The notes: generated by a model from the sequence alone, not told the origin. A stretch of 64,000 nucleotides of DNA from Streptomyces sp. WZ.A104 (GCF_002382885.1 NZ_NWVL01000018.1:48435-112434); one strand, 5' to 3'; positions 32,960 through 43,068 are shown, counted from the stretch's first letter. A program made the numbers and translations.

Positions 32960-33673
32960 ATGTCCGCGATGACCGCCCCCGATGAATCGATGCCGACGCG
33001 TTCCGCCGACACCCCCGTCACCCTCGACCGCCGCGACGGGCCGTTCGGCGAGGTCGTTCTGCGGGAGCGCGGGGAGCACTACGAGATCATCGCCAACGGC
33101 TGCTTCCTGATGGACACCTCCGACGGGCGCTCCGAGCGGCTGCTGATCGATGCCGCGCTGGATGCCCTGCCCGCCGGCCGGACCGGCCCCTCCGTGCTGA
33201 TCGGCGGGCTGGGCGTGGGCTTCTCGCTGGTGCGGGCCACCGAGCAGGGGCGCTGGGGGCGGATCGTTGTCGTGGAGCGGGAACAGGCGATCATCGGCTG
33301 GCACCGGGACGGGCCGCTGGCGCGGATCTCCGGGGCCGCACTCGCCGATCCCCGGGCCTCGATCCTGCACACGGACCTGGTGGCCCATCTCCGCACGACC
33401 ACGGAGCGTTACGACGCCCTGTGTCTGGATATCGACAACGGGCCCGACTGGACCGTCACGGAGGACAACGGGAGCCTCTACTCCCCCACCGGACTCGCCC
33501 ACTGCCACGACCGGCTGACCCCGGGCGGCGTGCTGGCCATCTGGTCCGCGCAGCCGTCCCTCGCCTTCGAACAAGCTTTGCAGAATGCCGGGTTCAGCGG
33601 GGTTAGGGCCGAAGAAGTGGCCGTTGCCCGAGGTGTGCCCGACGTGGTCCATCTCGCATCGAAGGGTCTCTGA
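32960..33673 (+). CDS. Spermidine-synthase-like methyltransferase-fold protein
   Basis: 237 residues with a Rossmann-type SAM/dcSAM-binding fold: VLIGGLGVGFSLVRA as the nucleotide loop, the acidic IVVVEREQAII strand, LCLDIDNGPDWTV, then a C-terminal GGVLAIWSAQPS strand. It resembles the spermidine synthase family but is shorter, and the D(N)GP loop replaces the usual DxxDP, so polyamine synthesis is not assured. GGAGAG precedes the ATG. Single gene between the nucleotidyltransferase and the two-component system. Confidence 0.78.
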   Translation: MSAMTAPDESMPTRSADTPVTLDRRDGPFGEVVLRERGEHYEIIANGCFLMDTSDGRSERLLIDAALDALPAGRTGPSVLIGGLGVGFSLVRATEQGRWGRIVVVEREQAIIGWHRDGPLARISGAALADPRASILHTDLVAHLRTTTERYDALCLDIDNGPDWTVTEDNGSLYSPTGLAHCHDRLTPGGVLAIWSAQPSLAFEQALQNAGFSGVRAEEVAVARGVPDVVHLASKGL

Positions 33674-33907
33674 AGCCCCGACCCGGTATGCGCGGCACGG
33701 CACTGGCACGGGTCATCCGGCACAAGCCCGACGATCCGGCCACGCGCCCGGCCCGAACGCGTACCGGCGGGGCAACACCCTGCGTAGCCGGGAGCCCTCC
33801 GCTGCCTTTACGCTGCTGACCGGCACACGGGTTCACCCACGAAATCCACGAGCGAAGACCGTGCCTCCGGGGGGATGCCTCCCGCGAGAACGGGCAGGGG
33901 CGGGGCG

Positions 33908-34645
33908 ATGGAACAGACACACACCACCCACAACGGCGTCGCGGCCACCCCGGGGGCTCAGCGCCGGGTGCTGGTGGTCGAGGACGACCCCACGATCGTC
34001 GACGCCGTTTCCGCCCGGCTGCGGGCGGAGGGCTTTCTGGTCCAGACCGCGCTGGACGGCCCCGCGGCCGTGGACGCGGCCGAGGCCTGGCAGCCGGATC
34101 TGATGGTGCTCGACATCATGCTTCCCGGCTTCGACGGCCTGGAGGTCTGCCGCCGGGTGCAGGCCCAGCGCCCGGTGCCGGTGCTGATGCTCACCGCGCG
34201 CGACGACGAGACGGACATGCTCGTCGGGCTCGGCGTCGGTGCCGACGACTACATGACCAAGCCGTTCTCCATGCGGGAGCTGGCCGCCCGGGTGCATGTG
34301 CTGCTGCGGCGGGTGGAACGGGCCGCACTGGCCGCCGTCACCCCGCGCAGCGGGATACTGCGTCTGGGTGAGCTGGAGATCGACCACGCGCAGCGCCGGG
34401 TCCGGGTGCGCGCCGAGGACGTCCACCTCACGCCGACCGAGTTCGACCTGCTGGTCTGCCTGGCCAACACCCCGCGGGCAGTTCTCTCCCGGGAGCAGCT
34501 GCTGGCCGAGGTGTGGGACTGGGCGGACGCCTCGGGCACCCGCACGGTCGACAGCCACATCAAGGCGCTGCGCCGGAAGATCGGCGCGGAGCGCATCCGT
34601 ACCGTGCACGGTGTGGGCTACGCCCTGGAGACTCCGGCGCCATGA
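33908..34645 (+). CDS. OmpR-family response regulator
   Basis: 245 residues. Receiver domain with acidic pocket VEDD, phosphorylation site Asp69 (LMVLDIMLPG), Thr in LMLTAR and Lys118 (TKPF). C-terminal OmpR winged helix (about residues 150-240, VHLTPTEFDLLVCLA and RTVDSHIKALRRKIG). ATG 33908 gives a 20-residue N-terminal extension rich in His/Thr. Overlaps the kinase gene by four bases, so it forms a pair with it. Confidence 0.93.
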   Translation: MEQTHTTHNGVAATPGAQRRVLVVEDDPTIVDAVSARLRAEGFLVQTALDGPAAVDAAEAWQPDLMVLDIMLPGFDGLEVCRRVQAQRPVPVLMLTARDDETDMLVGLGVGADDYMTKPFSMRELAARVHVLLRRVERAALAAVTPRSGILRLGELEIDHAQRRVRVRAEDVHLTPTEFDLLVCLANTPRAVLSREQLLAEVWDWADASGTRTVDSHIKALRRKIGAERIRTVHGVGYALETPAP

Positions 34646-35718
34646 CCTGGCCAGGGCCCGGGATGCGGCCCTTCTCGATCAAGGCCAAGCTGGGCACGCT
34701 CGTCGTGGTCTCGGTGTTCATCACCACCGGACTGCTGATCGTCGCTCTGCGGACCCGGACCGAGTTCCAGTTCATCACCGTGTTCTCGGTGATCGCGACA
34801 CTGCTGATCACCCAGTTCGTGGCGCACGGTCTGACCGCGCCGCTGGACGAGATGCGCGCGGTGGCCCGGTCCATCTCGCACGGCGACTACACCCGCCGGG
34901 TGAGCGGCGCCGGGCGGCGGGACGAGCTGGGCGACCTGGCCCAGACGATCAACCGCATGGCGGACGATCTGGAGGCGGAGGACCGGCACCGCAAGGAGCT
35001 GGTCGCCAATGTCTCGCACGAGCTGCGCACCCCCATCGCGGCGCTGAGAGCGGTGCTGGAGAACGTGGTGGACGGGGTGTCCGCCGCCGATCCCGAGACG
35101 ATGTGCACGGCGCTGAAGCAGACCGAGCGGCTCGGTCGGCTGGTGGAGACACTGCTGGATCTGTCGCGCCTGGACAACGGGGTCGTCGCACTGAAGGCAC
35201 GCCGGTTCGAGGTGTGGCCGTATCTCTCGGGCGTACTGAAAGAGGCCAATCTCGCCGCCTCCCACCGACGCCTGCCGTCGGGTTCGGGCAACCACTCCCG
35301 TACGGACGTCCATCTGCACCTGGACGTCTCGCCGCCGGAGCTCACCGCGCACGCGGACACCGAGCGACTGCACCAGGTGGTCGCCAACCTCATCGACAAC
35401 GCGGTCAAGCACAGCCCGCCGCACGGCCGGGTCACGGTGCTGGCGCGCCGCGGGGCGTATCCCGAGTCGCTGGAGCTGGAGGTCGTCGACGAGGGCCCCG
35501 GCATCCCGGAGACGGAGCGCCACCGGGTGTTCGAGCGCTTCAACCGGGGCCAGGTGCCGTCCCCGCACGGGCCGGGCAGCGACGGCGGTACGGGGCTGGG
35601 GCTCGCGATCGCCCGCTGGGCGGTGGATCTGCACGGCGGACGGATCGGAGTGGCCGAATCCGTTCGTGGCTGCCGCATCCAGGTCACCCTTCCGGGAATC
35701 CCCGAGCAGCGCGGTTGA
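34642..35718 (+). CDS. Histidine kinase with minimal extracytoplasmic loop
   Basis: 358 residues. Two membrane helices (about residues 18-36 and 43-62) with only about six residues between them, then HAMP, DHp with His126 (NVSHELRTPIAAL), and ATPase motifs NLIDNAVKHSPP, DEGPGIP and GTGLGLAIARW. The near-absent outside loop makes it an intramembrane-sensing kinase, likely reading membrane state or a membrane partner. Starts at ATG overlapping the regulator stop. Located directly upstream of sucA. Confidence 0.93.
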   Translation: MTWPGPGMRPFSIKAKLGTLVVVSVFITTGLLIVALRTRTEFQFITVFSVIATLLITQFVAHGLTAPLDEMRAVARSISHGDYTRRVSGAGRRDELGDLAQTINRMADDLEAEDRHRKELVANVSHELRTPIAALRAVLENVVDGVSAADPETMCTALKQTERLGRLVETLLDLSRLDNGVVALKARRFEVWPYLSGVLKEANLAASHRRLPSGSGNHSRTDVHLHLDVSPPELTAHADTERLHQVVANLIDNAVKHSPPHGRVTVLARRGAYPESLELEVVDEGPGIPETERHRVFERFNRGQVPSPHGPGSDGGTGLGLAIARWAVDLHGGRIGVAESVRGCRIQVTLPGIPEQRG

Positions 35719-35749
35719 CGATGACGTTGACATAGGGTCGAACCGGAAG

Positions 35750-35767
35750 GGCACGTTCATACGTGCC
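35750..35767. promoter_or_regulatory. Inverted repeat GGCACGT-TCAT-ACGTGCC
   Basis: Seven-bp arms with a four-base loop, 32 bases after the kinase stop and 234 before the sucA start. It could be an operator in the sucA leader or a small terminator stem. TTGACA at 35727-35732 lies just upstream. Confidence 0.45.
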
Positions 35768-35789
35768 ATGCCAGTACGGGATCTCCAGG

Positions 35790-35813
35790 GGATACGGTCG
35801 GACGGCCGTATCC
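35790..35813 (+). terminator. Hairpin between the two-component operon and sucA
   Basis: GGATACGG (35790-35797) and CCGTATCC (35806-35813), eight-bp arms with an eight-base loop. The 282-bp gap up to sucA otherwise shows no gene. Confidence 0.5.
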
Positions 35814-36000
35814 ACGGTCCTGCGTACCCGGAGTGCAGCGGAACCTCGCTTGTTTCCCGCCATTTCCTGCGCCGAAACCCGTCTTCCGATGTGATGTGCA
35901 CGACGAAGCACCGGCCCGGCCTGCAAGGAACGGTCAGGGGGGCGTAGCCTTGATTTCCGCTGTCCATCACCTTGTGAAGCGGAAGAGGGCGGTTGCCGCC

Positions 36001-39000
36001 GTGTCGTCTCAGTCCCCCAGTAACTCAAGCGTCTCGACCGACCAAGCCAGCCCGGGCACCAACCCGGCCGCTGCGTTCGGCGCCAATGAATGGCTCGTCG
36101 ACGAGATCTACCAGCAGTACCTCCAGGATCCCAGTTCGGTCGATCGCGCCTGGTGGGACTTCTTCGCCGACTACAAGCCGGGCACGTCCGGCACGGCGGA
36201 CAAGCCCGTTCCCGGCGCCGCAGCCTCGGGGGCTGCGGTGACCGCCACCACCCCCGCGCAGGCCGCACCGGCCGCTCCCGCAGCCGCTCCGGCTCCGGCG
36301 AAGCCCGCAGCCGCTGCTCCGGCAGCCCCGGCGAAGGCGGCTCCGGCCAAGCCCGCCGAGGCCGCCCCGGCCCCGGCGAAGGCCGCCCCGGCTGCGGCGA
36401 AGCCCGCTGCCGCGCCCGCCAAGGCCGAGGAGTCCACCGAGGCCCCGGCCGGCCCGGAGTACGTGACGCTGCGCGGCCCCTCGGCCGCCGTCGCGAAGAA
36501 CATGAACGCCTCGCTGGAGCTGCCGACGGCCACGTCCGTCCGCGCGGTCCCGGTGAAGCTGCTCTTCGACAACCGCATCGTCATCAACAACCACCTCAAG
36601 CGCGCCCGTGGCGGGAAGATCTCCTTCACCCACCTCATCGGGTACGCGATGGTGCAGGCCCTCAAGGCCATGCCGTCGATGAACTACTCCTTCGCGGAGA
36701 AGGACGGCAAGCCGACCCTGGTCAAGCCGGAGCACGTCAACCTCGGTCTCGCCATCGACCTGGTGAAGCCGAACGGCGACCGCCAGCTGGTCGTCGCGGC
36801 CATCAAGAAGGCCGAGACGCTCAACTTCTTCGAGTTCTGGCAGGCGTACGAGGACATCGTCCGGCGCGCCCGCATCGGCAAGCTCGGCATGGACGACTTC
36901 ACCGGCGTCACCGCCTCGCTGACCAACCCCGGCGGTATCGGCACCGTCCACTCGGTGCCCCGCCTGATGCCCGGTCAGGGCCTCATCATGGGCGTCGGCG
37001 CGATGGACTACCCGGCGGAGTTCCAGGGCACCTCGCAGGACACCCTGAACAAGCTCGGTATCTCGAAGGTCATGACGCTGACCTCGACCTACGACCACCG
37101 GGTCATCCAGGGGGCCGCCTCCGGTGAGTTCCTGCGGGTCCTGTCCCAGCTGCTGCTCGGCGAGAACGAGTTCTACGACGAGATCTTCAAGGCGCTGCGC
37201 ATCCCCTACGAGCCGGTCCGCTGGCTCAAGGACATCGACGCCTCGCACGACGACGACGTCACCAAGGCCGCCCGGGTCTTCGAGCTGATCCACTCCTACC
37301 GGGTCCGCGGCCACGTCATGGCCGACACCGACCCGCTGGAGTACCACCAGCGCAAGCACCCCGACCTGGACATCACCGAGCACGGCCTCACCCTGTGGGA
37401 CCTGGAGCGGGAATTCGCGGTCGGCGGGTTCGCCGGCAAGACGATGATGAAGCTCCGCGACATCCTCGGCGTGCTCCGTGAGTCGTACTGCCGCACCACC
37501 GGCATCGAGTTCATGCACATCCAGGACCCGAAGCAGCGCAAGTGGCTCCAGGACCGGGTCGAGCGCCCGCGCCCCAAGCCCGAGCGCGAGGAGCAGCTGC
37601 GCATCCTGCGCCGGCTGAACGCGGCCGAGGCGTTCGAAACGTTCCTCCAGACGAAGTACGTCGGGCAGAAGCGGTTCTCGCTGGAGGGCGGCGAGTCCGT
37701 CATCCCGCTGCTCGACGCCGTCCTCGACTCCGCCGCCGAGGCCCGCCTCGACGAGGTCGTCATCGGCATGGCCCACCGCGGCCGCCTGAACGTGCTGGCG
37801 AACATCGTCGGCAAGTCGTACGCCCAGATCTTCCGGGAGTTCGAGGGCAACCTCGACCCGCGCTCGATGCACGGCTCCGGGGACGTCAAGTACCACCTGG
37901 GCGCCGAGGGCACCTTCACCGGTCTGGACGGCGAGCAGATCAAGGTCTCGCTGGCCGCCAACCCCTCGCACCTGGAGGCGGTCGACCCGGTCCTGGAGGG
38001 CATCGCCCGCGCCAAGCAGGACATCATCAACAAGGGCGGCACGGACTTCACGGTCCTGCCGGTCGCGCTCCACGGCGACGCGGCCTTCGCGGGCCAGGGC
38101 GTCGTCGCCGAGACGCTCAACATGTCGCAGCTGCGCGGCTACCGCACCGGCGGCACCGTGCACGTGGTGATCAACAACCAGGTCGGCTTCACCGCCGCCC
38201 CGGAGTCCTCGCGCTCCTCGATGTACGCCACCGACGTGGCGCGCATGATCGAGGCGCCGATCATCCACGTCAACGGCGACGACCCGGAGGCCGTGGTCCG
38301 CGTCGCGCGGCTCGCCTTCGAGTTCCGGCAGGCGTTCAACAAGGACGTCGTGATCGACCTCATCTGCTACCGCCGCCGCGGTCACAACGAGGGCGACAAC
38401 CCGGAGTTCACCAACCCGCAGATGTACACCCTGATCGACAAGAAGCGCTCGGTTCGCAAGCTCTACACCGAGTCCCTCATCGGTCGCGGCGACATCACGC
38501 TGGAAGAGGCCGAGCAGGCGCTCCAGGACTTCCAGGGCCAGCTGGAGAAGGTCTTCGCGGAGGTCCGCGAGGCCACCTCGCAGCCCGCCGCCCCGCACGT
38601 CCCGGAGCCGCAGGCCGCGTTCCCGGTGACGCTCGACACGGCGGTCTCCTCGGAGGTCGTCAAGCGGATCGCCGAGTCCCAGGTCAACATCCCCGAGTCG
38701 ATCACCGTCCACCCCCGTCTGATGCCGCAGATGCAGCGCCGCGCGGCCTCGGTGGAGAACGGCACGATCGACTGGGGCATGGGCGAGACGCTGGCCATCG
38801 GTTCGCTGCTGATGGAGGGCACCCCGGTCCGGCTCGCCGGCCAGGACACCCGCCGTGGCACGTTCGGCCAGCGCCACGCGGTCCTGGTCGACCAGGTCAC
38901 CGGCGAGGACTACACCCCGCTGCTGTACCTCTCCGAGGACCAGGCCCGCTACAACGTCTACGACTCGCTGCTCAGCGAGTACGCGGCGATGGGCTTCGAG

Positions 39001-39816
39001 TACGGCTACTCGCTGGCCCGTCCGGAGTCGCTGGTCATCTGGGAGGCCCAGTTCGGTGACTTCGTCAACGGCGCGCAGACCGTCGTGGACGAGTTCATCT
39101 CCTCGGCCGAGCAGAAGTGGGGCCAGACCTCCGGCGTCACGCTGCTCCTGCCGCACGGCTACGAGGGCCAGGGCCCGGACCACAGCTCCGCGCGCCCCGA
39201 GCGCTTCCTCCAGATGTGCGCGCAGGACAACATGACGGTCGCGATGCCGACCCTGCCGTCGAACTACTTCCACCTGCTGCGCTGGCAGGTGCACAACCCG
39301 CACCACAAGCCGCTGATCGTCTTCACCCCGAAGTCGATGCTGCGTCTGAAGGCCGCGGCGTCGAAGATCGAGGAGTTCACCTCCGGCGGCTTCCGCCCGG
39401 TGATCGGGGACTCGACGGTCAAGGCCGAGGACGTCCGCAAGGTCGTCTTCTGCGCGGGCAAGCTGTTCTACGACCTGGACGCCGAGCGCGAGAAGCGCGG
39501 TGACACCGAGACGGCGCTCATCCGCCTGGAGCGGCTGTACCCGCTGCCGGGTGCGGAGATCCAGGCCGAGATCGCGAAGTACCCGAACGCCGAGAAGTAC
39601 CTGTGGGCGCAGGAGGAGCCGGCGAACCAGGGTGCGTGGCCGTTCATCGCGCTCAACCTGATCGACCACCTGGACCTCGCGGTCGGCTCGGACGTGCCGC
39701 ACGGCGAGCGCCTGCGCCGCATCTCGCGACCGCACGGCTCGTCCCCGGCGGTCGGCTCGGCCAAGCGTCACCAGGCGGAGCAGACGCAGCTGGTCAACGA
39801 GGTCTTCGAGGCCTAG
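36001..39816 (+). CDS. sucA: 2-oxoglutarate dehydrogenase E1 fused to E2 succinyltransferase domain
   Basis: 1271-residue fused enzyme of the actinobacterial TCA cycle (Kgd/OdhA type). N-terminal segment with [16 protein letters not shown] (about 26-41). Ala/Pro/Lys linker (about 70-140). E2-type acyltransferase domain (about 150-400) with the catalytic His in [10 protein letters not shown]1 thiamine-diphosphate domains (about 430-1271) with [25 protein letters not shown] and [13 protein letters not shown]. There is no lipoyl domain, so it relies on the lipoyl domain of another E2 subunit. GTG 36001 is chosen because the usual Streptomyces N-terminus SSQSPSNSS begins there; GTG 35974 is an alternative. 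Likely inhibited by an unphosphorylated FHA protein, as in relatives. Confidence 0.95.
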   Translation: MSSQSPSNSSVSTDQASPGTNPAAAFGANEWLVDEIYQQYLQDPSSVDRAWWDFFADYKPGTSGTADKPVPGAAASGAAVTATTPAQAAPAAPAAAPAPAKPAAAAPAAPAKAAPAKPAEAAPAPAKAAPAAAKPAAAPAKAEESTEAPAGPEYVTLRGPSAAVAKNMNASLELPTATSVRAVPVKLLFDNRIVINNHLKRARGGKISFTHLIGYAMVQALKAMPSMNYSFAEKDGKPTLVKPEHVNLGLAIDLVKPNGDRQLVVAAIKKAETLNFFEFWQAYEDIVRRARIGKLGMDDFTGVTASLTNPGGIGTVHSVPRLMPGQGLIMGVGAMDYPAEFQGTSQDTLNKLGISKVMTLTSTYDHRVIQGAASGEFLRVLSQLLLGENEFYDEIFKALRIPYEPVRWLKDIDASHDDDVTKAARVFELIHSYRVRGHVMADTDPLEYHQRKHPDLDITEHGLTLWDLEREFAVGGFAGKTMMKLRDILGVLRESYCRTTGIEFMHIQDPKQRKWLQDRVERPRPKPEREEQLRILRRLNAAEAFETFLQTKYVGQKRFSLEGGESVIPLLDAVLDSAAEARLDEVVIGMAHRGRLNVLANIVGKSYAQIFREFEGNLDPRSMHGSGDVKYHLGAEGTFTGLDGEQIKVSLAANPSHLEAVDPVLEGIARAKQDIINKGGTDFTVLPVALHGDAAFAGQGVVAETLNMSQLRGYRTGGTVHVVINNQVGFTAAPESSRSSMYATDVARMIEAPIIHVNGDDPEAVVRVARLAFEFRQAFNKDVVIDLICYRRRGHNEGDNPEFTNPQMYTLIDKKRSVRKLYTESLIGRGDITLEEAEQALQDFQGQLEKVFAEVREATSQPAAPHVPEPQAAFPVTLDTAVSSEVVKRIAESQVNIPESITVHPRLMPQMQRRAASVENGTIDWGMGETLAIGSLLMEGTPVRLAGQDTRRGTFGQRHAVLVDQVTGEDYTPLLYLSEDQARYNVYDSLLSEYAAMGFEYGYSLARPESLVIWEAQFGDFVNGAQTVVDEFISSAEQKWGQTSGVTLLLPHGYEGQGPDHSSARPERFLQMCAQDNMTVAMPTLPSNYFHLLRWQVHNPHHKPLIVFTPKSMLRLKAAASKIEEFTSGGFRPVIGDSTVKAEDVRKVVFCAGKLFYDLDAEREKRGDTETALIRLERLYPLPGAEIQAEIAKYPNAEKYLWAQEEPANQGAWPFIALNLIDHLDLAVGSDVPHGERLRRISRPHGSSPAVGSAKRHQAEQTQLVNEVFEA

Positions 39817-39849
39817 GACCACCTGGCTGTACGAGCTGTTCGTACGTCA

Positions 39850-39892
39850 CCGGAGACCCGGTTCCGCACCTGTCGCGGAGCCGGGTCTCCGG
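39850..39892 (+). terminator. Strong terminator after sucA
   Basis: Stem of 18 bp with one G-T pair, 39850-39867 against 39875-39892 (core CCGGAGACCCGG/CCGGGTCTCCGG), loop of seven bases, 34 bases past the stop. Confidence 0.85.
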
Positions 39893-39929
39893 CGTTCCGG
39901 GCGGGCGCGGGCCTCGATATCCTTCTCCC

Positions 39930-40115
39930 ATGTACTTCACGGACCGTGGCATCGAGGAACTGGAGAAGCGGCGCGGCGAGGAGGAGGTCACCTTCGAGTG
40001 GCTCGCCGAGCAGCTGCGGACGTTCGTCGATCTCAACCCCGACTTCGAGGTGCCCGTCGAGCGCCTCGCGACCTGGCTGGCACGGCTGGACGACGAGGAC
40101 GACGAGGACGCGTAA
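39930..40115 (+). CDS. DUF6104 family protein, 61 residues
   Basis: Small acidic protein beginning MYFTDRGIEELEKRRG, ending in a run of Asp/Glu (RLDDEDDEDA). This is the DUF6104 family, strongly conserved in Streptomyces next to sucA. Helical with no membrane segment. There is no ribosome site, while GATATC lies about nine bases before the ATG at -10 distance, so the mRNA is probably leaderless. Function unknown. Confidence 0.85.
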   Translation: MYFTDRGIEELEKRRGEEEVTFEWLAEQLRTFVDLNPDFEVPVERLATWLARLDDEDDEDA

Positions 40116-40143
40116 CCCTCGGGACGCGTAGCGCTGGGGCGGT

Positions 40144-40974
40144 CTACCGTTCGGCGCCCGCCCTGGCCCGTTCGTACGCGAGTCCCAGCGCCCCCTGTGC
40201 CAGCAGCAGCGCCCCGGCCGCGACCCAGCCTCCGCTGCGGCGGCGGGCGCCCCACAGCAGCAGCGGGAGCCCGGCCGCGAGCTGGACTGCGGCGATGGCA
40301 CGGGCCCGGGGGCCACGCACCCACGGCCCCACCCGGCCGCTCTCGACCGCGTCCAGTTCGACGCGTACGGCGTCCCGCCACCCGGCCCACGCGACGCGTT
40401 CCGTGCCGGGCCGGGCCTCGGCGACGCTGCGCAGCCGGTCCCCGCTCGCGCCGGGCGTGAGTCCGGCGGGCAGGGTCAGTCCGGTGCGGGTGAGGACGGC
40501 GAGCAGCCCGCGCAGCCGGGCATCGGCGTCCGCGTCGGGGTCCGGACGGCTCAGTTCCTCCAGCGCCTGGAGGTCCAGCACCGGGTCGAGTCCGAGCCGG
40601 GCCGCGAAGGTGCGCATGGCCTCGTCCTCGCCCACCGGGGTGCCGTCGCCGAGCCAGACGTAGCCCACGGGGCGGCGGAATCCGGCGGCGAGGGTGTATC
40701 CGGCGCGGTCGGCGTCCCACCACAGGGCGAGCACCGGCCAGGCGGAGCCGACGGCGAGGGCGGTCGCCCAGCCACCGAGCACCCGGTCCACCGGCTCGGC
40801 CGCCTCCTGCCCCGCTCCCCCGGTCCGCCAGGGCTTCCCCTCGGGCACGAGCACGGACCACTCCTTGCCCGCCCGGGTCAGCAGCATCTGCTCGCGCAGC
40901 AGGTGGGCGAGCGGCCGTACGGTCTCGGGGTCGGCCCGGCACAGCAGGAGCGCTCCGGTGGATGTCGCGTTCAT
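40144..40974 (-). CDS. Membrane protein of unknown function
   Basis: 276 residues. An N-terminal soluble part of about 215 residues has a WGDxx-like region (ALWWDADRAGYTLAAGF) and GYVWLGDGTPVGEDEAM. Two C-terminal hydrophobic helices follow (AIAAVQLAAGLPLLLWG and GGWVAAGALLLAQGALGLAY, about 225-268) and a short basic tail, so it is anchored by a C-terminal hairpin with the bulk in the cytoplasm. ATG start. Converges on the DUF6104 gene with a 28-base gap. I do not recognise a named family. Confidence 0.7.
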   Translation of the reverse strand: MNATSTGALLLCRADPETVRPLAHLLREQMLLTRAGKEWSVLVPEGKPWRTGGAGQEAAEPVDRVLGGWATALAVGSAWPVLALWWDADRAGYTLAAGFRRPVGYVWLGDGTPVGEDEAMRTFAARLGLDPVLDLQALEELSRPDPDADADARLRGLLAVLTRTGLTLPAGLTPGASGDRLRSVAEARPGTERVAWAGWRDAVRVELDAVESGRVGPWVRGPRARAIAAVQLAAGLPLLLWGARRRSGGWVAAGALLLAQGALGLAYERARAGAER

Positions 40975-41061
40975 GGCTCACACGCTAGGGCAATTTGCCC
41001 TGTTTTGGTGCTCTTCATTCCGCCCCACGCCCCCTTGGCCAGCCTTGACTTCACCGATCCG

Positions 41062-41100
41062 CGATATATCGTGTCCTGTAACGAGACGCGATATGTTGCG
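41062..41100. promoter_or_regulatory. AT-rich palindromes before the DUF4097-PadR operon
   Basis: CGATATATCG is a perfect 10-bp palindrome at 41062-41071; GCGATATGTTGCG at 41088-41100 is a related partial copy 26 bases on. TTGACT at 41045-41050 lies just upstream. Spacing and symmetry suit binding of a dimeric PadR protein, encoded second in the operon. Inference. Confidence 0.5.
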
Positions 41101-41126
41101 TCGCCACTCTCCGGGAGGTCACATCC

Positions 41127-41984
41127 ATGGCTGTGTCGACGTGGGCCATCGCCGAGCCGCAGAGGCTGAGCTTCGACGATCCGGTGACCGCGCTGAGCGT
41201 GCGTGTCGTGGACGGCACGGTCAACGTCGTCGGGACCGACGAGCCGGCGGCCCGGCTGGAGATCTCCGCGATCGAGGGCCCGCCCCTGATCGTGACCCAG
41301 GAGGACGGCCGCCTCACCGTGGCGTACGAGGATCTGCCCTGGCAGGACCTGCTGCGCTGGTTCGACCCGAAGGGCCGCCGCCGCAGCGCGGTGGTCTCCC
41401 TGGTCGTACCGGCCGCCTCCTCGGTGGAGGTAGGGGTGATCGGCGCCGGGGCCGTCGTCTCCGGCATCACCGGGCGTACGGAGGTCCGGGGCATCACCGG
41501 CGACTCCACGCTCGTCGGGCTGACCGGCGCGGTGCGCGGTGAGTCCGTGTCGGGCAGCCTGGAGGCGCAGAGCGTCACGGGGGACCTGCGCTTCCACTCG
41601 GTCTCCGGTGATCTGACGGTGGTCGACGGGGCGGGGGCCTCGGTCCGGGCCGAGTCCGTCAGCGGTGACATGGTGCTGGACGTCGAGACCTCCGGGGACC
41701 CCACGGACATCAGACTGACCACGGTCTCCGGCGGGATCGCGATCCGGCTGCCGCACCCGGCGGACGCAAGGGTCGAGGCGAACACCGCGAGCGGGACCGT
41801 CTCCAACGCCTTCGAGGACCTGCGGGTCGGCGGGCAGTGGGGGACGAAGAAGATCACCGGCACGCTGGGCGCCGGAACGGGGACCCTGCGGGCGACGACC
41901 GTGTCCGGTTCGATCGCCCTGCTGCGCAGGCCGCCCGCCGAGGACGACGCCTACGCCGCCGAGCCGACCGGAAAGGTTCTCTGA
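41127..41984 (+). CDS. DUF4097 beta-helix protein
   Basis: 285 residues of repeating short beta-strands such as GRTEVRGITGDSTLVGLTG and VRAESVSGDMVLDV, the DUF4097 family, predicted to form a right-handed beta-helix or stacked sheet. No signal peptide or membrane segment, so it is cytoplasmic. GGGAGG precedes the ATG. It is the first gene of an operon with a PadR regulator whose start lies one base past its stop. DUF4097 proteins often accompany PadR genes and have been suggested to act in membrane or envelope stress; no activity is proven. Confidence 0.85.
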   Translation: MAVSTWAIAEPQRLSFDDPVTALSVRVVDGTVNVVGTDEPAARLEISAIEGPPLIVTQEDGRLTVAYEDLPWQDLLRWFDPKGRRRSAVVSLVVPAASSVEVGVIGAGAVVSGITGRTEVRGITGDSTLVGLTGAVRGESVSGSLEAQSVTGDLRFHSVSGDLTVVDGAGASVRAESVSGDMVLDVETSGDPTDIRLTTVSGGIAIRLPHPADARVEANTASGTVSNAFEDLRVGGQWGTKKITGTLGAGTGTLRATTVSGSIALLRRPPAEDDAYAAEPTGKVL

Positions 41985-41985
41985 C

Positions 41986-43038
41986 ATGCCTCCCGTATTC
42001 GCCCACGGCCGACTGCGGCTGTATCTCCTCAAGCTCCTGGACGAGGCGCCCCGCCACGGCTACGAGGTCATCCGCCTGCTGGAGGAGCGCTTCCAGGGCC
42101 TGTACGCCCCCTCGGCGGGCACGGTCTACCCCCGGCTGGCCAAGCTGGAGGCCGAGGGGCTGGTCACCCACGCCACCGAGGGCGGCCGCAAGGTCTACTC
42201 GATCACCGAAGGCGGCCGCGAGGAGCTGGCGGGCCGCAGCGGCGAACTGGCCGATCTGGAGCTGGAGATCCGCGACTCGGTCTCCGAGCTGGCCGCCGAG
42301 ATCCGCGACGACGTACGGGGCGCGGCGGGCCGGCTGCGCAGCGACATGCGGGCGGCCGCCTCCGAGTCCCGGCAGGGCGCGGGCTCCGGAAGCGGCAAGG
42401 CCGGGCAGTCCTCCCCGTTCGGCGACTTCGCGGACTTCGGCGGCCTGGGCGATCTGGGAGACAGCGAGGCCTGGCGTTCGGCCAAGGAAGAGCTACGCCG
42501 GGCGAAGCAGGAGTGGAAGGAGCAGGCCCGCCGGGCGAAGGACGAGTCCCGGCGCGCCCGCGAGGACGCCCAGCAGGCTCGCCGTCAGGCCAAGGAGGCC
42601 CAGGACAGGGCGCGCGAGCAGATGCAGAACGCCGCCCGCCAGGTCCAGGAGCACTTCGCGCGGGGCGACTGGCCCTCCGGCGTACGGGAGGGTCTGGCCG
42701 AGATCACCGGCCAGCTCGGCGGCTTCGCCCGGACCGGCACCTGGCCCCCGTTCGGCAAGCCCGAGCCCGACGGACCGGGGTCCGAGCCCGGGTCCGGGTC
42801 GGCACCGGCCCCCGACGACACCGCATCCGGCTGGGGCAAGGACACCTCGGCCACGGGCGACCCGGTGCGCGATCTGGACCGGCTGCTCGACCGCTTCCGC
42901 GACGGCATCCGCGACGCGGCCCGCGACCACGGGGTGTCCGAGGCCCAGTTGTCCGAGGCCCGCCGCCACCTGGGCGCGGCGGCGACACGGATCGAGGCGC
43001 TGCTGACGGCTGAGGACGAGGAGAACGAGAAGAGGTGA
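41986..43038 (+). CDS. PadR family regulator with long coiled-coil extension
   Basis: 350 residues. The N-terminal PadR winged helix (about residues 8-85: LYLLKLLDEAPRHGYEVIRLLEE, SAGTVYPRLAKLEAEGLV) is followed by an Arg/Glu/Ala-rich coiled coil (about 160-225), a Pro/Gly/Ser linker, and a C-terminal helical segment (about 285-345). PadR proteins usually have only a short C-terminal dimer helix (about 110-180 residues in total), so this one is much extended. It is coupled to DUF4097 and likely represses the operon through the palindromes at 41062. Confidence 0.88.
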   Translation: MPPVFAHGRLRLYLLKLLDEAPRHGYEVIRLLEERFQGLYAPSAGTVYPRLAKLEAEGLVTHATEGGRKVYSITEGGREELAGRSGELADLELEIRDSVSELAAEIRDDVRGAAGRLRSDMRAAASESRQGAGSGSGKAGQSSPFGDFADFGGLGDLGDSEAWRSAKEELRRAKQEWKEQARRAKDESRRAREDAQQARRQAKEAQDRAREQMQNAARQVQEHFARGDWPSGVREGLAEITGQLGGFARTGTWPPFGKPEPDGPGSEPGSGSAPAPDDTASGWGKDTSATGDPVRDLDRLLDRFRDGIRDAARDHGVSEAQLSEARRHLGAAATRIEALLTAEDEENEKR

Positions 43039-43068
43039 GGAGTGGGGGTCCCCGCCCGCCAGCACCCC

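Noticed and set aside
33674..33907. Upstream extension of the response regulator
   Set aside because: In-frame codons before ATG 33908 have no receiver-domain similarity and no start signal.
35719..35947. Short gene between the histidine kinase and sucA
   Set aside because: The open frames contain hairpins and have no ribosome site or family resemblance.
36025..39822. 1265-codon reverse frame opposite sucA
   Set aside because: A codon-bias shadow of sucA with no start signals or motifs.
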